From positions 20,917,407 through 20,981,406 of the forward strand of contig NC_079515.1 of assembly GCF_000801105.2 (NCBI RefSeq): a DNA stretch of 64,000 nucleotides, given 5' to 3'. Shown piece by piece: positions 41,001-50,744 of this stretch. Numbering within the stretch: position 1 is the stretch's first letter; every line of letters starts with the position of its first letter. Under the pieces are notes generated by a model that saw nothing but the letters and a program-made list of their open reading frames with translations, was not told where the DNA came from and ran no database searches. The stretch is from Raphanus sativus (Eukaryota > Streptophyta > Magnoliopsida > Brassicales > Brassicaceae). Made by a program: the position numbers and the translations under genes.

Positions 41001-44000
41001 ATGACCCATCTGTTATCACATTTCAAACCATTCTTCTCAACAAAACAGGTTGACTGGTCGCGTCTTCTATAAACCGGAAATCCATCCTTTTTCACTCTAG
41101 TACTGTCTGCAAAAGGTTTAGGAAACATCTTCGAACACTGCCCATTTTCCATACAAGGAGAGTTCATATTAGCAGCTCCACACGGACCATGAATCATCAT
41201 ATCCTTAACAACATTGTAAAGATCTGGATCAGATGATTTATCTGGGATCTCAGCTGATATGATTTTATCAATGTCTTCTGTTTTTGGAAATTTGGATGAA
41301 GGATGCATAAAAAGCAGAATGTGAGCGTGTGGCAATCCTCTCTTCTGAAACTCCACAGTATACATAGCTGAAATATAAAAAAAACACAAAAAGAAAAAGT
41401 ATTGTTAGAACAGGATAGAAACAATAAATTCAATATCGAACTTATCACATGTCTTAAATCGCTAAAAATGATAATTAAAGGAAAACTTACACGTAGATGT
41501 CTTTCCGAGGATATTCTTTTTTGTCAAATCGTTCATCAAAGCATCGAGCTTCATCTTAAATATTCGACAAATAATCTCTGGTCTGTCATCTGAATTCAAT
41601 CCTCTTTTCTGAAGAAATCTGGTAATTTCTGGCCATTTTGGATTGCATGTGAATGTGATGAAAAGGTCTGGGAAACCAAAATGTCTGCAAATGGCCATAG
41701 CGTCTAAGTACATATTCTTCATGTATCTTGGACCCCCAGTGAAAGTAGCTGGTAGAACAAATTGTTGACCTTGTTCATCCATGTCCAAGTTCCCAGCATT
41801 TTCAGACTCCTTAATGGAGTCATAACTATCTGAACGCAAGCATGTCTGGTTAAACTTCAAATACCTCAGTCTGTTAGATTCGATAGTAGTATAGGCGTCC
41901 ACTATGAATTGCTGAAATAACCTTCTTGAATAAAGCAGAATATGTGACTCATTTTCCCGCTCTTGCAGCCGAAAAGCAAAAAACTGCCGCATACTGAAGT
42001 ATCCTTTTTGAGTTTCTTTGTAGCTTCTGTGACACCTTTTTTAATACCAACCTTGAAACCATCTTCACCATAAACAAATATTAGAGGATATTGCAGTGCT
42101 AGATAGGAGAGGTGAATCTCATCAATCCTGGTAAGTCGTCCAGTCTTATGCTGTAGAACAATATCCCGCTTGTCCATTCCTAAATTAAAATCCCCAGGAA
42201 TCAACGCAGCCACCTCAGATGCAGTTGGCATATTATATGTCCTACCATCTTTATCACTTCTACTGACAATTCGCATATGGAAAGTCTTTTGAGGATTCTC
42301 CACAAATCTCTCTCTAGCTGATCGAAACCGCTCAACATATGGATTAACAGCATTCAACATCTCGATAATAGGAAGAATAATTTCCTTCTTCAACCCATCT
42401 TTCTTACTAAGCGAGGAGGATTTTTTGGACTTGCTGGTAACATAGAAAATAACAACCAGTTAGTTTATAAATAGAACCGTAGTATAAAAAAAATATAGAA
42501 GCATATTAGGAAAAAGAAAACTACCTTAGAGCATTAAATCTGTTTTCAACTTCATTCTCTGTATCCACAATGTATAGCTGTCCAAATTTAGCATAGTCTC
42601 CTTCAGGTGGTGTTAGACTTCCCATCAAATGATAGTTTTCACCATGAAGCTGAAACATCTGTGGTCCTTGTCCCTTGTTTAGAGAATTCACTACCTTCCC
42701 ACCAAGAGATGTGAAAGAGAAAACCATATTATAGGCTCTCGTATTCTTTTGAAAATGCTTGCTTAGCTTATCATCTCCTGTTAGAAGGTTCATTATAAGA
42801 TCAGGGGGTTTCTTTAAAAATGGCAACTGAACCTGTCCTTGCATGCAACACAAAGTAAATATAGGTTTGCGTCTATATTTGCTCTTGTTTATGCGTTCAC
42901 CATACCACATAATAGCTCCACAATGAACACAAGCGTGATCTGGGTCACCCTCATCAATATAGTCTGGTAAATTAAAAAAATGTAGGTTAGGAAAACATCT
43001 TCCACTGTTAAAATACAACTTAAGTAATTAAACTAACCATCTTCTTTGGGCGGCACTGGTTTGACCTTTTTCTTCACTTCAGAGAATGTTTTTTTAAACA
43101 TGGCTGCCAGAAAACTAACTCGTTCAGATTGGTCGACAATCTCTGGTTGAAGCTCAATAGATTGTTCACCATCTGAATGATCAGTATCATAACTTTCGTC
43201 ACTACTACATTCAAATTCTAGATCATCAAACTCATCCATGTTGCCCTGTAAATCTGCACGTATATATAAAATAGCCAGAGTATCAGAAACGAAATGTAAG
43301 TTTAAACATGGTGGTACAAAATACCTTCATCAAATGAATCAACACGTGAACCGTTTGGTTCTAAATCGTCAGATATATTCTTTCCGCCCTTTCTTGGCGT
43401 TTCTGTGGTCTTTGCATTTGACATTCTGTGAACTGGTGTGTGTTGTTTTTCATTCATAAGTTGACCTGGGCATGATCCAATGTAGGTAGCTGAGATGCTT
43501 GCAGGATAACTCGAATCTGTTATTTAAAGTATCAACATGTAGGCATGGTAGCAAGTCACTATTTTGAAAAGAGTAACTAATGATTCTGGTAGTTTATTAA
43601 TGAAAATACCTCTATGTTGTCTTTCAAAAGTGGACATTCCTGAATCTCTAGGCGTTTCTCTGGTCTTTGTGTTTGGTCCTTTAGGGATTGGTACTTGTTG
43701 TCTTTCAAATATGAGCTGGCTCGGACATGATCCAGTGTAGATAGCTGAGATGTGTGCATTATAAAATGAATTAGTTAATGAAATTAAAAAGGTCTATGCA
43801 TCTCGGTGAGTCTTTTGTTAAAACTTCTGATAATGGGGCAGTATGAAGGATGTACCTTTATTAAACTGACTTCTTTTCTTTTGATTAGGACTATCATTGG
43901 TTTCTAGTAAAGAAAAAACTACACCAAATAATAAGATGTGAGTTGAATGGTAATATAAACTTAGTAAGTCAACATAGACATAGTTTAGAATAGAGAAGAA

Positions 44001-44212
44001 CCTCGCTTGTTTTTAGGTTTAGACACAGTTACTCGTGGATGAGCCCTTGATCTGTAGTTTTTATTGGTGACATCATATAAAAGTCTTGAAAAAACTGTCT
44101 GCAAGGGCACATCTTTGGTTTGAGAGGAAACACGAGTTCTTTGACTAAATTCAGATCGTGAAGGTTTCCAATGACCATCAGCTCCAATAGGAGCAACATG
44201 CTTTCTTTTCAT
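38065..44212 (-). CDS. Helitron Rep-helicase (RepHel), one frameshift
   Basis: Eleven minus-strand exons (44212-44002, 43903-43856, 43744-43610, 43516-43325, 43253-43038, 42963-42525, 42433-41491, 41367-40698, 40598-39943, 39821-38739, 38651-38065) would encode about 1725 aa. A zinc-finger-like [15 protein letters not shown] opens the conserved part. The Rep domain has [16 protein letters not shown], the HUH motif in [13 protein letters not shown] and the two-Tyr motif [11 protein letters not shown]. The Pif1-type helicase has Walker [11 protein letters not shown], Walker [20 protein letters not shown], and the C-terminal [15 protein letters not shown] and [14 protein letters not shown]. The enzyme nicks, joins and unwinds DNA for rolling-circle transposition. 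Exon lengths sum to 5180, and the frame shifts in exon 7 between KKGVTEA and [10 protein letters not shown] (about 41995-42055), so this copy is probably inactive unless that is a sequencing error. Exons 3 and 4 are diverged duplicates of each other. Confidence 0.85.
40755..40862. repeat. In-frame 54-bp tandem duplication in RepHel
   Basis: Units 40755-40808 and 40809-40862 differ at only two positions and encode a repeated 18-residue segment [15 protein letters not shown](N/I)GG, located between the two-Tyr Rep motif and the downstream domain. Confidence 0.9.
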
Positions 44213-45224
44213 ATCCTGTGAATATAGTGAGGCTTATAGATCATTAGCTATCATTGTATATAACTATACTATAATCTAAACTTATCACCAATAACAGATA
44301 GCTTACTGGATAGTAGAATCAACAATTGAAATAGGTTTGTAATTCTTCAGTGACTGCTGCACATTCTGTTCATGTAGTGTAAATTTTATCTTAATGGATA
44401 GAGTTACGAAATGTTTTGAATTAAATTTATGGGCGGGATGATAGAAAATTTGATAATGTCCACAAAATTTAGAGTCCTATATTAGTTAAGATTCTCTACA
44501 TAACTATCATAATTGAGAATTACTTTAGTTAAGATTCTCTACATAACAGATAGTACAATTACTTTAGTTAAGATCACAATAATATTTAATTGTAGATCTC
44601 ATATTTTAGACTTTCAGATAAATCGTAACAGCTATTTTTAAAATCGTTTCTCTTAAAAATTATTTCTATATTTGTTTAGAAAAACATTTTAGAGTGCTAT
44701 CAATATTACATTAATTTTTTCATACTGAGAACATATGAAAAAATACAAAATGTAATAGATTAAAGCTTGTGTTACATATAAAAATACGTTTTTGATACAT
44801 AGTAAATGGATCATGAAGTATACATAGCTTGTGTTACATATAAACTTACGTTAATTTCTTATTCTCTGTATAGTTAATAAATGGATCATGAAGTAACATA
44901 TGCCAAGTAGCCGGTTATGTGCATGGGATTCCAACTACATCATATTCCAAGTAAGTTTTTATTTAATGTTCAAGGCTTAGTGTTAAATTTGAATGTAGTA
45001 TGCTATAATTTCTTAGAAAGAAATAAATTTTATTTTGATAAGTGGAAATGAATATCATCTTTATTTAGACTCATATTTATTAAAAGGAAATTTTATTAGA
45101 ACTTGTAGTTATTGAAAAATAAAAAAATTCCAAATTGAAAAGAACCAAATAATTGAAAAACATAAAACATGATAATGAAATAAGATGCAACCAAATTCAT
45201 AACTCCACGCAGCCTTCTTTTCCA
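44213..45224. other. Helitron spacer between RepHel and RPA genes
   Basis: AT-rich, no exon recognised. It contains a short direct duplication (CTTTAGTTAAGATTCTCTAC twice, about 44484-44560) and repeated ATAGCTTGTGTTACATATAA words. It would hold the RepHel promoter and the RPA 3' end. Confidence 0.5.
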
Positions 45225-45684
45225 CTACTCATCAGCATTCTTTTCCACTTTTATTATCTTAGAGCATTGTTTCTTTGAAGTAGAAGAAAGGTCATCAACT
45301 TCATTGTCTCCTTTTCGTTTGGATAGTGGATTAGAAGACAAACATGTGTTATCTTCGCTTTCTATCGTGACGTAAGATACCTAAAACAAAAATCATATAA
45401 AATATATTAAGTTCAAGGTTTGATACAATATATTCAAAACGACAAAAGAATTTACACACCTGTCCTGATGAACGATCAGATGAAAGGATAGTCAATGTAT
45501 CTTCAGTTTTCTCATCGTCAGATTGAGATATTATCTCATCAGCTGACCAGGTCTTCCCAATAGTAAATATATGAGATCCATAGTCAACATTTTCTTTGCC
45601 CACATAGACACCAAACTTGAAAGTCTTCCCAATTAAACCATTAATAGGCTCAGGCAAATCTTCAGGATCCTCAACCTAATAAAT

Positions 45685-45742
<58 letters not shown>

Positions 45743-47532
45743 TTATAAAGTCGCAAAATAAAACCAATAATAGAACAATGTAAAGATAAGTATTGCTACC
45801 TCTTCTAGAGAACCATCTAAAAGCACTTCAGCACTTAAACCCACAATAGGTTCAGCAATAGTATCAAACAACATCACCTTAGTTTCACCAGTGTCATCCT
45901 TTATTAGTAGATGCAACTTTAACCTATTAGAAGAAAATAAAATAGTTAAGTAAAATATATGCAAAACAGTAACATGTTTTCAAGTTTAAGAAACATACTT
46001 CGGTGCAACATCTGTAACCGACTGTTTGCATGAATCGCAATACCACAGATGATTCACCGGCACGACATCCTTCTTAGTGATGTTAGTCACCTTCTTGAAG
46101 TGGCACTTAACACACCCAAAATAATACCATGCCCAGTCTGTGTCGATTGCATAAATTGTTGCCTTAACAATGCATTTTTCAATCTATAAATAATTACATG
46201 AGTGTTAGTAAATAGGTAGGTTAAAAGATTAAAATTTAGAGAGAAAAAATGAACCTCAGTGGCCATTATGATATCCAAGACTGTTCTCTCTGGATAAAGA
46301 GACCACTTATCAGCTTGGCGTTGGTTTCCTTTAGGTTTCACAACCTCACGATTAACAGATGTGAGCGCAAGATCATTATTTGGCATCCTAAATCACAAAA
46401 AAAAAATTTGCATAAGGACGTTTTAAAAAGTAGTTATGAGATTAGAACAAAACGTACACTCTTTGATAATCTTGAACATCAAATCCAGGTGGATTGATCT
46501 CAAGAGTTGAAGTCTCAAATGCATTAGTTATCTGGACTTGTCCTACAGCAAACAAAGATATCAATCGCAATTAATGAAGATCATATTATAAAGATAAACT
46601 TATCGTATGTTTAGAATATATCTTACCCTTGTAAACATTGATCTTAGCAAATCTCAATAAGCAGAGGAAATTCTTATTCAGTTGACCAACTTTGTATGCA
46701 TAATAAACATGCTCAGCAAAACGACCCCATAAACAACATGCTATTTGGTGATCACTGAGAACATATGAAAAAAAAAAATTATTAAACATACGTTTTTGAT
46801 ACATATGTTAAATCTAATTATAAAAGGTATTTCATAACTTACTCTGTATCTGTCAATGTGAACTCCAGCTTCTTGGTTTCCCTGCTTTGCACTGGCACAA
46901 CCTGCATATCTCCAATATCTATTGCTTGCCCAATAACATCTACAAACATATTTAAAAATAAAGAAGATTATCTAAAGATTAAAGGAGAAACATAAATATT
47001 TTAAAGAAATTATTTATTAAATACCAATAAGAAAATTAGAATCGAGACTTCCATTAATGATGTCTGAGAAAGTGGTTAATGATAAAAAGTTATCATCAAT
47101 TTTCAGTGATGAATTGGTGACGTTGGTCAGATTGGTGATGGAGATTTTGTATTCATGGCTCGTAGGTCGGTACTTTCCACCAGCAGGAGTTACAGAGAAG
47201 TTCTCAATGAACCTCCATTGACCAGCAGCCTGAAGCTTCTTGACACGAGGATAGAAGAGTCTCTTACAGGTGCAATGAATCTTAACACCCTACATTTGCA
47301 TTAGATATGATATAGTTAAGACGATTGGAATAGGAACGTTTGTGAAACATGAATGTCAACAAATAGAAACACTTACTGTCCTATCTGCGAGTATGAACTG
47401 AAGAGGGTCTCCACCAGGGTAATTAGATTTCTGTGTCCATGAATGCAGAACCTTGACTTCGACAACCCAAGTTGATTTAAATGGTTTGACATTTTTCAAC
47501 ATAGTTACTCGGTCTGATGTAACCATAGCCAT
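45225..47532 (-). CDS. RPA70-like single-strand DNA-binding protein of the Helitron
   Basis: Ten minus-strand exons (47532-47377, 47289-47025, 46939-46843, 46754-46627, 46542-46458, 46387-46255, 46183-45999, 45923-45800, 45675-45460, 45380-45225) give an intact 514 aa. The N-terminal OB fold begins MAMVTSDRVTMLKNVKPF and has WVVEVKVLHSW. A second OB fold contains FTLTDTDDHQIACCLWGRFA. The C-terminal fold has the zinc-finger-like YFGCVKCHFKKV plus LWYCDSCKQSV. Such RPA-like proteins, derived from the large subunit of replication protein A, are encoded by many plant autonomous Helitrons and presumably coat the displaced single strand during rolling-circle transposition. The tail (SSNPLSKRKGDNEVDD) is Ser/Lys-rich. 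A long (TA)n tract lies in the intron before exon 9. Confidence 0.88.
45689..45740. repeat. (TA)n microsatellite in the RPA-like gene intron
   Basis: About 50 bases of alternating T and A between the exons ending at 45800 and starting at 45675. Confidence 0.9.
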
Positions 47533-48512
47533 TTGAGTCTCTGTTTATTTTCGTTGGAGGTGTAGAAAATAGTAAGCAATGGTAGATGTTTATAGTGATT
47601 TGGTACTAAAGATCAGATTATGAGAATATAGTTAGAATATGCTGATTTTCTTAATTCATGAGATCAAAAGCACGTTTGGATTTTCATATTTTTTAGGAAC
47701 TGTTTTATGAAGTTAAGATATCGTTAGAATATGCTGTTTTTCGTAATTCATTAGATCAAAAACACGTTTCGATTTTCATATTTTTTAGGAAATGTTTTAG
47801 GAAGTTAAGATATGCAATCATTTAAGTGAAAGTTGATAAATATTCTGCTCGGAATATAAGGAAGCATATCTTCAAGATGAGAAAGAATTATATTTTATCT
47901 TTTGGAGGCCACGTTAATTAAGAACAGATATATTTATTCTTATTGAGATTAGAATATTCTATTATGTTAATAGAAACAAAAATAATTTGGAATACATAAT
48001 GGATATGAATCAGGTCTTTATTATCTTTGGTTTATGTAATGTCAATGATGAACTGTGTATAAAATATATTTGTTTGAAGCAATTAGTTGTAATGTTTCTT
48101 ATGGTTGAAGATGAATCCAAATTGAAACTCTAATTTGATTTCTTTATGTGGGCAGGTAGTGATCGGAGAAGACAAATAAATGCTAACGTTTATAAACATG
48201 ATCTTCAATTAGTGTTATTGTATAGTTGGACTTCTTGTATATGGAGCTTTGGTATATAAGAGAAACGATCAAAATGTATCGGTTAAATATGTTTCATTTT
48301 CGATGGTTTTATTTTAACCGGTTTATCTAATTAGATTTTGGTTCATTTAAACTATACCAGACCTATTATGTAGGTAGCGAGTAAAATAAAATTATAACAA
48401 ACTTGTGAAGGTAGGTAGCGAGTAATATATGCGTCTGGTAGAAAAGAGTCCAAAATTTAAACACAACATTCTATAGTAGATTTTTTTTAGGACTCTAAAT
48501 TAATATAGTAGA
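47533..48512. other. 5' part of the Helitron upstream of the RPA-like gene
   Basis: Non-coding promoter side of the RPA-like gene. It has an internal direct duplication of about 75 bases (ATGCTGATTTTCTTAATTCAT near 47640 and ATGCTGTTTTTCGTAATTCAT near 47730). Confidence 0.5.
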
Positions 48513-48906
48513 TCTATGATGATAGTTATTAAAAGAAGTAATGGAACAATTTTGTAACAAAAATAAAGATAGTTTCAACGTTATTGTTAGAGAGCCCTTT
48601 GATTGGTGGGTCAGCATTGTAACGGTCAGTTACTTTATCATCCCTAAAATACATTTATTTAGAAAATTAAAAAGTGGATATTAAAACCCTAATAAAAAAA
48701 TACCAATTCCAAAGTTGACGCTTATTTTGCATTCCCCCGCTCTTCTCAGTCCTAATCAGATCGTCGTCCCCACCACGCTCCCCCCCTTCCTTCCTCAATT
48801 TCGATGTTCGACTGCGACCCATTTATATCTTGATCAAAGACCTTCAAACACCCAACGAACGAGTTTATCGCTATCTATCGCTAGGCCTTGAAAACTTCTC
48901 AGAGTT
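48513..48906 (+). promoter_or_regulatory. Promoter and leader of the MGC-type protein gene
   Basis: Host DNA resuming after the Helitron. A C-rich leader stretch (CCCCACCACGCTCCCCCCCTTCC, about 48768-48795) precedes the ATG at 48907. The Helitron terminus is about 390 bp from the start codon. Confidence 0.4.
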
Positions 48907-48993
48907 ATGGGTTGCTTCCTAGGTTGTTTCGGTGGACGGAAGAATCGCCGGCGTCAGAAACGTAGAGAGTCCTCCGATCAGGCTAGAGCAAAC

Positions 48994-49032
<39 letters not shown>

Positions 49033-50508
49033 GCTTCCTGAGAAATACTTTCTTATTTTTTTGCATGAGCTTTTCTTTTGATTCCTATATCGAGAATCGA
49101 GATAGATAGATAAATAGATCATCTTCGTATTTAGTTTGATTTGACCTGTGGAAACTCTTTTGCTTTTGTTGTTGCGTAGAATCTCTCTGTGGAATATGCA
49201 AAACCTGTTCATCTCAATGATAGAAGAGTCTCTACTACTGTTGAGGAGATCCCTAAAAGCTCTGTCATTCCAATCACTACTGATATTTGGTGAGAGTGTG
49301 TGTGTGTGTGTGTGATTGATTTGATTTTTTTGGATGCTTCTTGTTCTTATAGATTCAAGCTTTGAGCTTCTGTTAAAGCTTAAACATATGCTGATTTTTT
49401 TTTGGTCAGTGACGAGGAGGCTGAGGAGAAAAGTAGTCCAAGTCCTAATAGTAGGAAGAGAGTCACTTTTGACTCCAATGTCAAAACACACGAGCACATT
49501 ATTGAGTCACAAGAATCTGCTCAACTCTTGCAAGAGAAGAAAGAAGAAGTGATTCCAGACAAGGCGGCTGTTCAGTCTTCTTCTGAGAACAGTGTGGTTG
49601 CCTCGAACCCCTCAGGTGACAGATACAAGAATTGCAGAGAGAGCGATGATGAAATCGAGGAGGATGAGTTGTTGTACTGCGGTGGTGAAAGCGACCTTGA
49701 TGATGAGTTTTATAGTGACGAAGCGTTTAGTGAGGAGCATAAGCTGCATACTCAAACCAAAGAAGATGCAAAGCTGAGAATGTCTAATGAGAGTGTTCAA
49801 GGAGTGCTTAACCCCGTTGAGAATCTCACTCAGTGGAAATCCGCTAAATCCAACGGGAAGACAGTACATAAACAGTCTCAAAAGGAGAACTCTAATAACC
49901 TCATCTCAGATCAAGAAGACAGAAAAAAGGATTCCTTTTCTTTCGGCGCAGACTCTCAGACTGATGATACAACGCTCAGTTTCAAACAGGACTCCAAGAA
50001 GGTTGAAAACAAAGAAGTAACTGTTGATGCTAGCCTTTCAACATGGTTGTCAGCATCTGAGACGGGTAGTGAGTGCAACAGTGTCTCTAACACACCCGAG
50101 AAAAACAAGTCTACAAGCTACTTAAAACGGGTTATAAACAGCCATGACGATAGACCTGTACTATGTGCATTGACATCGGAGGATATCAAACAGTTCTCTG
50201 CCGCATCCACGCCGAGGAAGTCACCGAGGAAGAGTCCTGATGAAACACCTATTATAGGCACAGTCGGTGGTTACTGGGGTAATCACTCAAAGGCAGTAGA
50301 TTGCGGCTCTGCTTCTTCATTCAAGGGGATACCAAACACCACCAGCAAGTACAGAGAGGTACGCTTAAACCAGTAATATAATCAATCAAGTGTCCTTTCT
50401 ATTCCTTTGAGAATGACATGTTTTGTGGAAATGCAGGACAGAAGCGTGAATTGGCATTCAACACCATTTGAGGCAAGGCTGGAGAAAGCTTTGAACAGAG
50501 ATAAATAA
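48907..50508 (+). CDS. Unknown protein with N-myristoylation-type MGC start (At1g04030 type)
   Basis: Exons 48907-48993, 49180-49289, 49410-50358 and 50437-50508 give 405 aa. The start MGCFLGCFGGRKNRRRQKRR has Gly2 and Cys3/Cys7 followed by a basic cluster, a pattern that predicts N-myristoylation plus S-acylation and plasma-membrane binding (inference). The rest is acidic and Ser-rich, probably disordered, with islands SRKRVTFDSNVKTHEH, YLKRVINSHDDRPVL, TPRKSPRKSPDETPIIGTVGGYW and the conserved end NWHSTPFEARLEKALNRDK. I recognise it as the family of At1g04030, annotated only as unknown; the order in the window agrees. A (CT)n tract starts directly at the donor of intron 1 and (TG)n lies in intron 2. 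Frame intact. Confidence 0.85.
48996..49029. repeat. (CT)n microsatellite at the start of an intron
   Basis: About 30 bases of CT repeat that begin within the donor context AAC/GTAAGTCTCTCT of intron 1 of the MGC-type gene. Confidence 0.9.
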
Positions 50509-50744
50509 TGGTGCTGCACTCTTTCAACACTCACTTGATTGTGTCTGATTTTGATTTGATTTCTCTCTCTAGCATATTTGTTTGTGTGGTAGTATTACTG
50601 AAAAAGACATTTGTTATCCATATAAAATAACATGAAAAAGTAAAGCAAAAAAACAAGAATCAGAACCAAAACTGTTCTCTCTTATTTATGGATTATTCTT
50701 CTTGTACAATGAAAGCTAAAACCAACGTTTTTATTGTGTTTTGA

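Larger units (their letters stand above)
35664..48512 (-). mobile_element. Autonomous-type Helitron, 12.85 kb, with RepHel and RPA genes
   Basis: Host A at 35663 is followed by CTAG and a 6-bp hairpin (CCGCGC-TGT-GCGCGG, 35676-35690), the minus-strand 3' end. The most likely 5' end is minus-strand TCTACTATATTAATTTAGAG starting at 48512, with host A (T48513 on plus). A second TCTACTATAG at 48480 is an alternative. Between them, on the same minus strand, lie a Helitron Rep-helicase gene (38065-44212) and an RPA70-like gene (45225-47532), the gene set of plant autonomous Helitrons. The element lies about 64 bp beyond the end of the BARD1 pseudogene. Gene orientation agrees with the end polarity. 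The helicase gene has one frameshift, so this copy may need help in trans. Confidence 0.85.

Noticed and set aside
48471..48480. Alternative Helitron 5' end (minus-strand TCTACTATAG at 48480)
   Set aside because: The start at 48512 (TCTACTATATTAATTT) is closer to usual Helitron 5' ends and encloses the other, but the choice is not final.
48919..49497. 192-codon open frame on the minus strand opposite the MGC-type gene
   Set aside because: It overlaps real exons and introns in antisense and consists partly of translated CT/TG microsatellites (RERERERE, THTHTHT).
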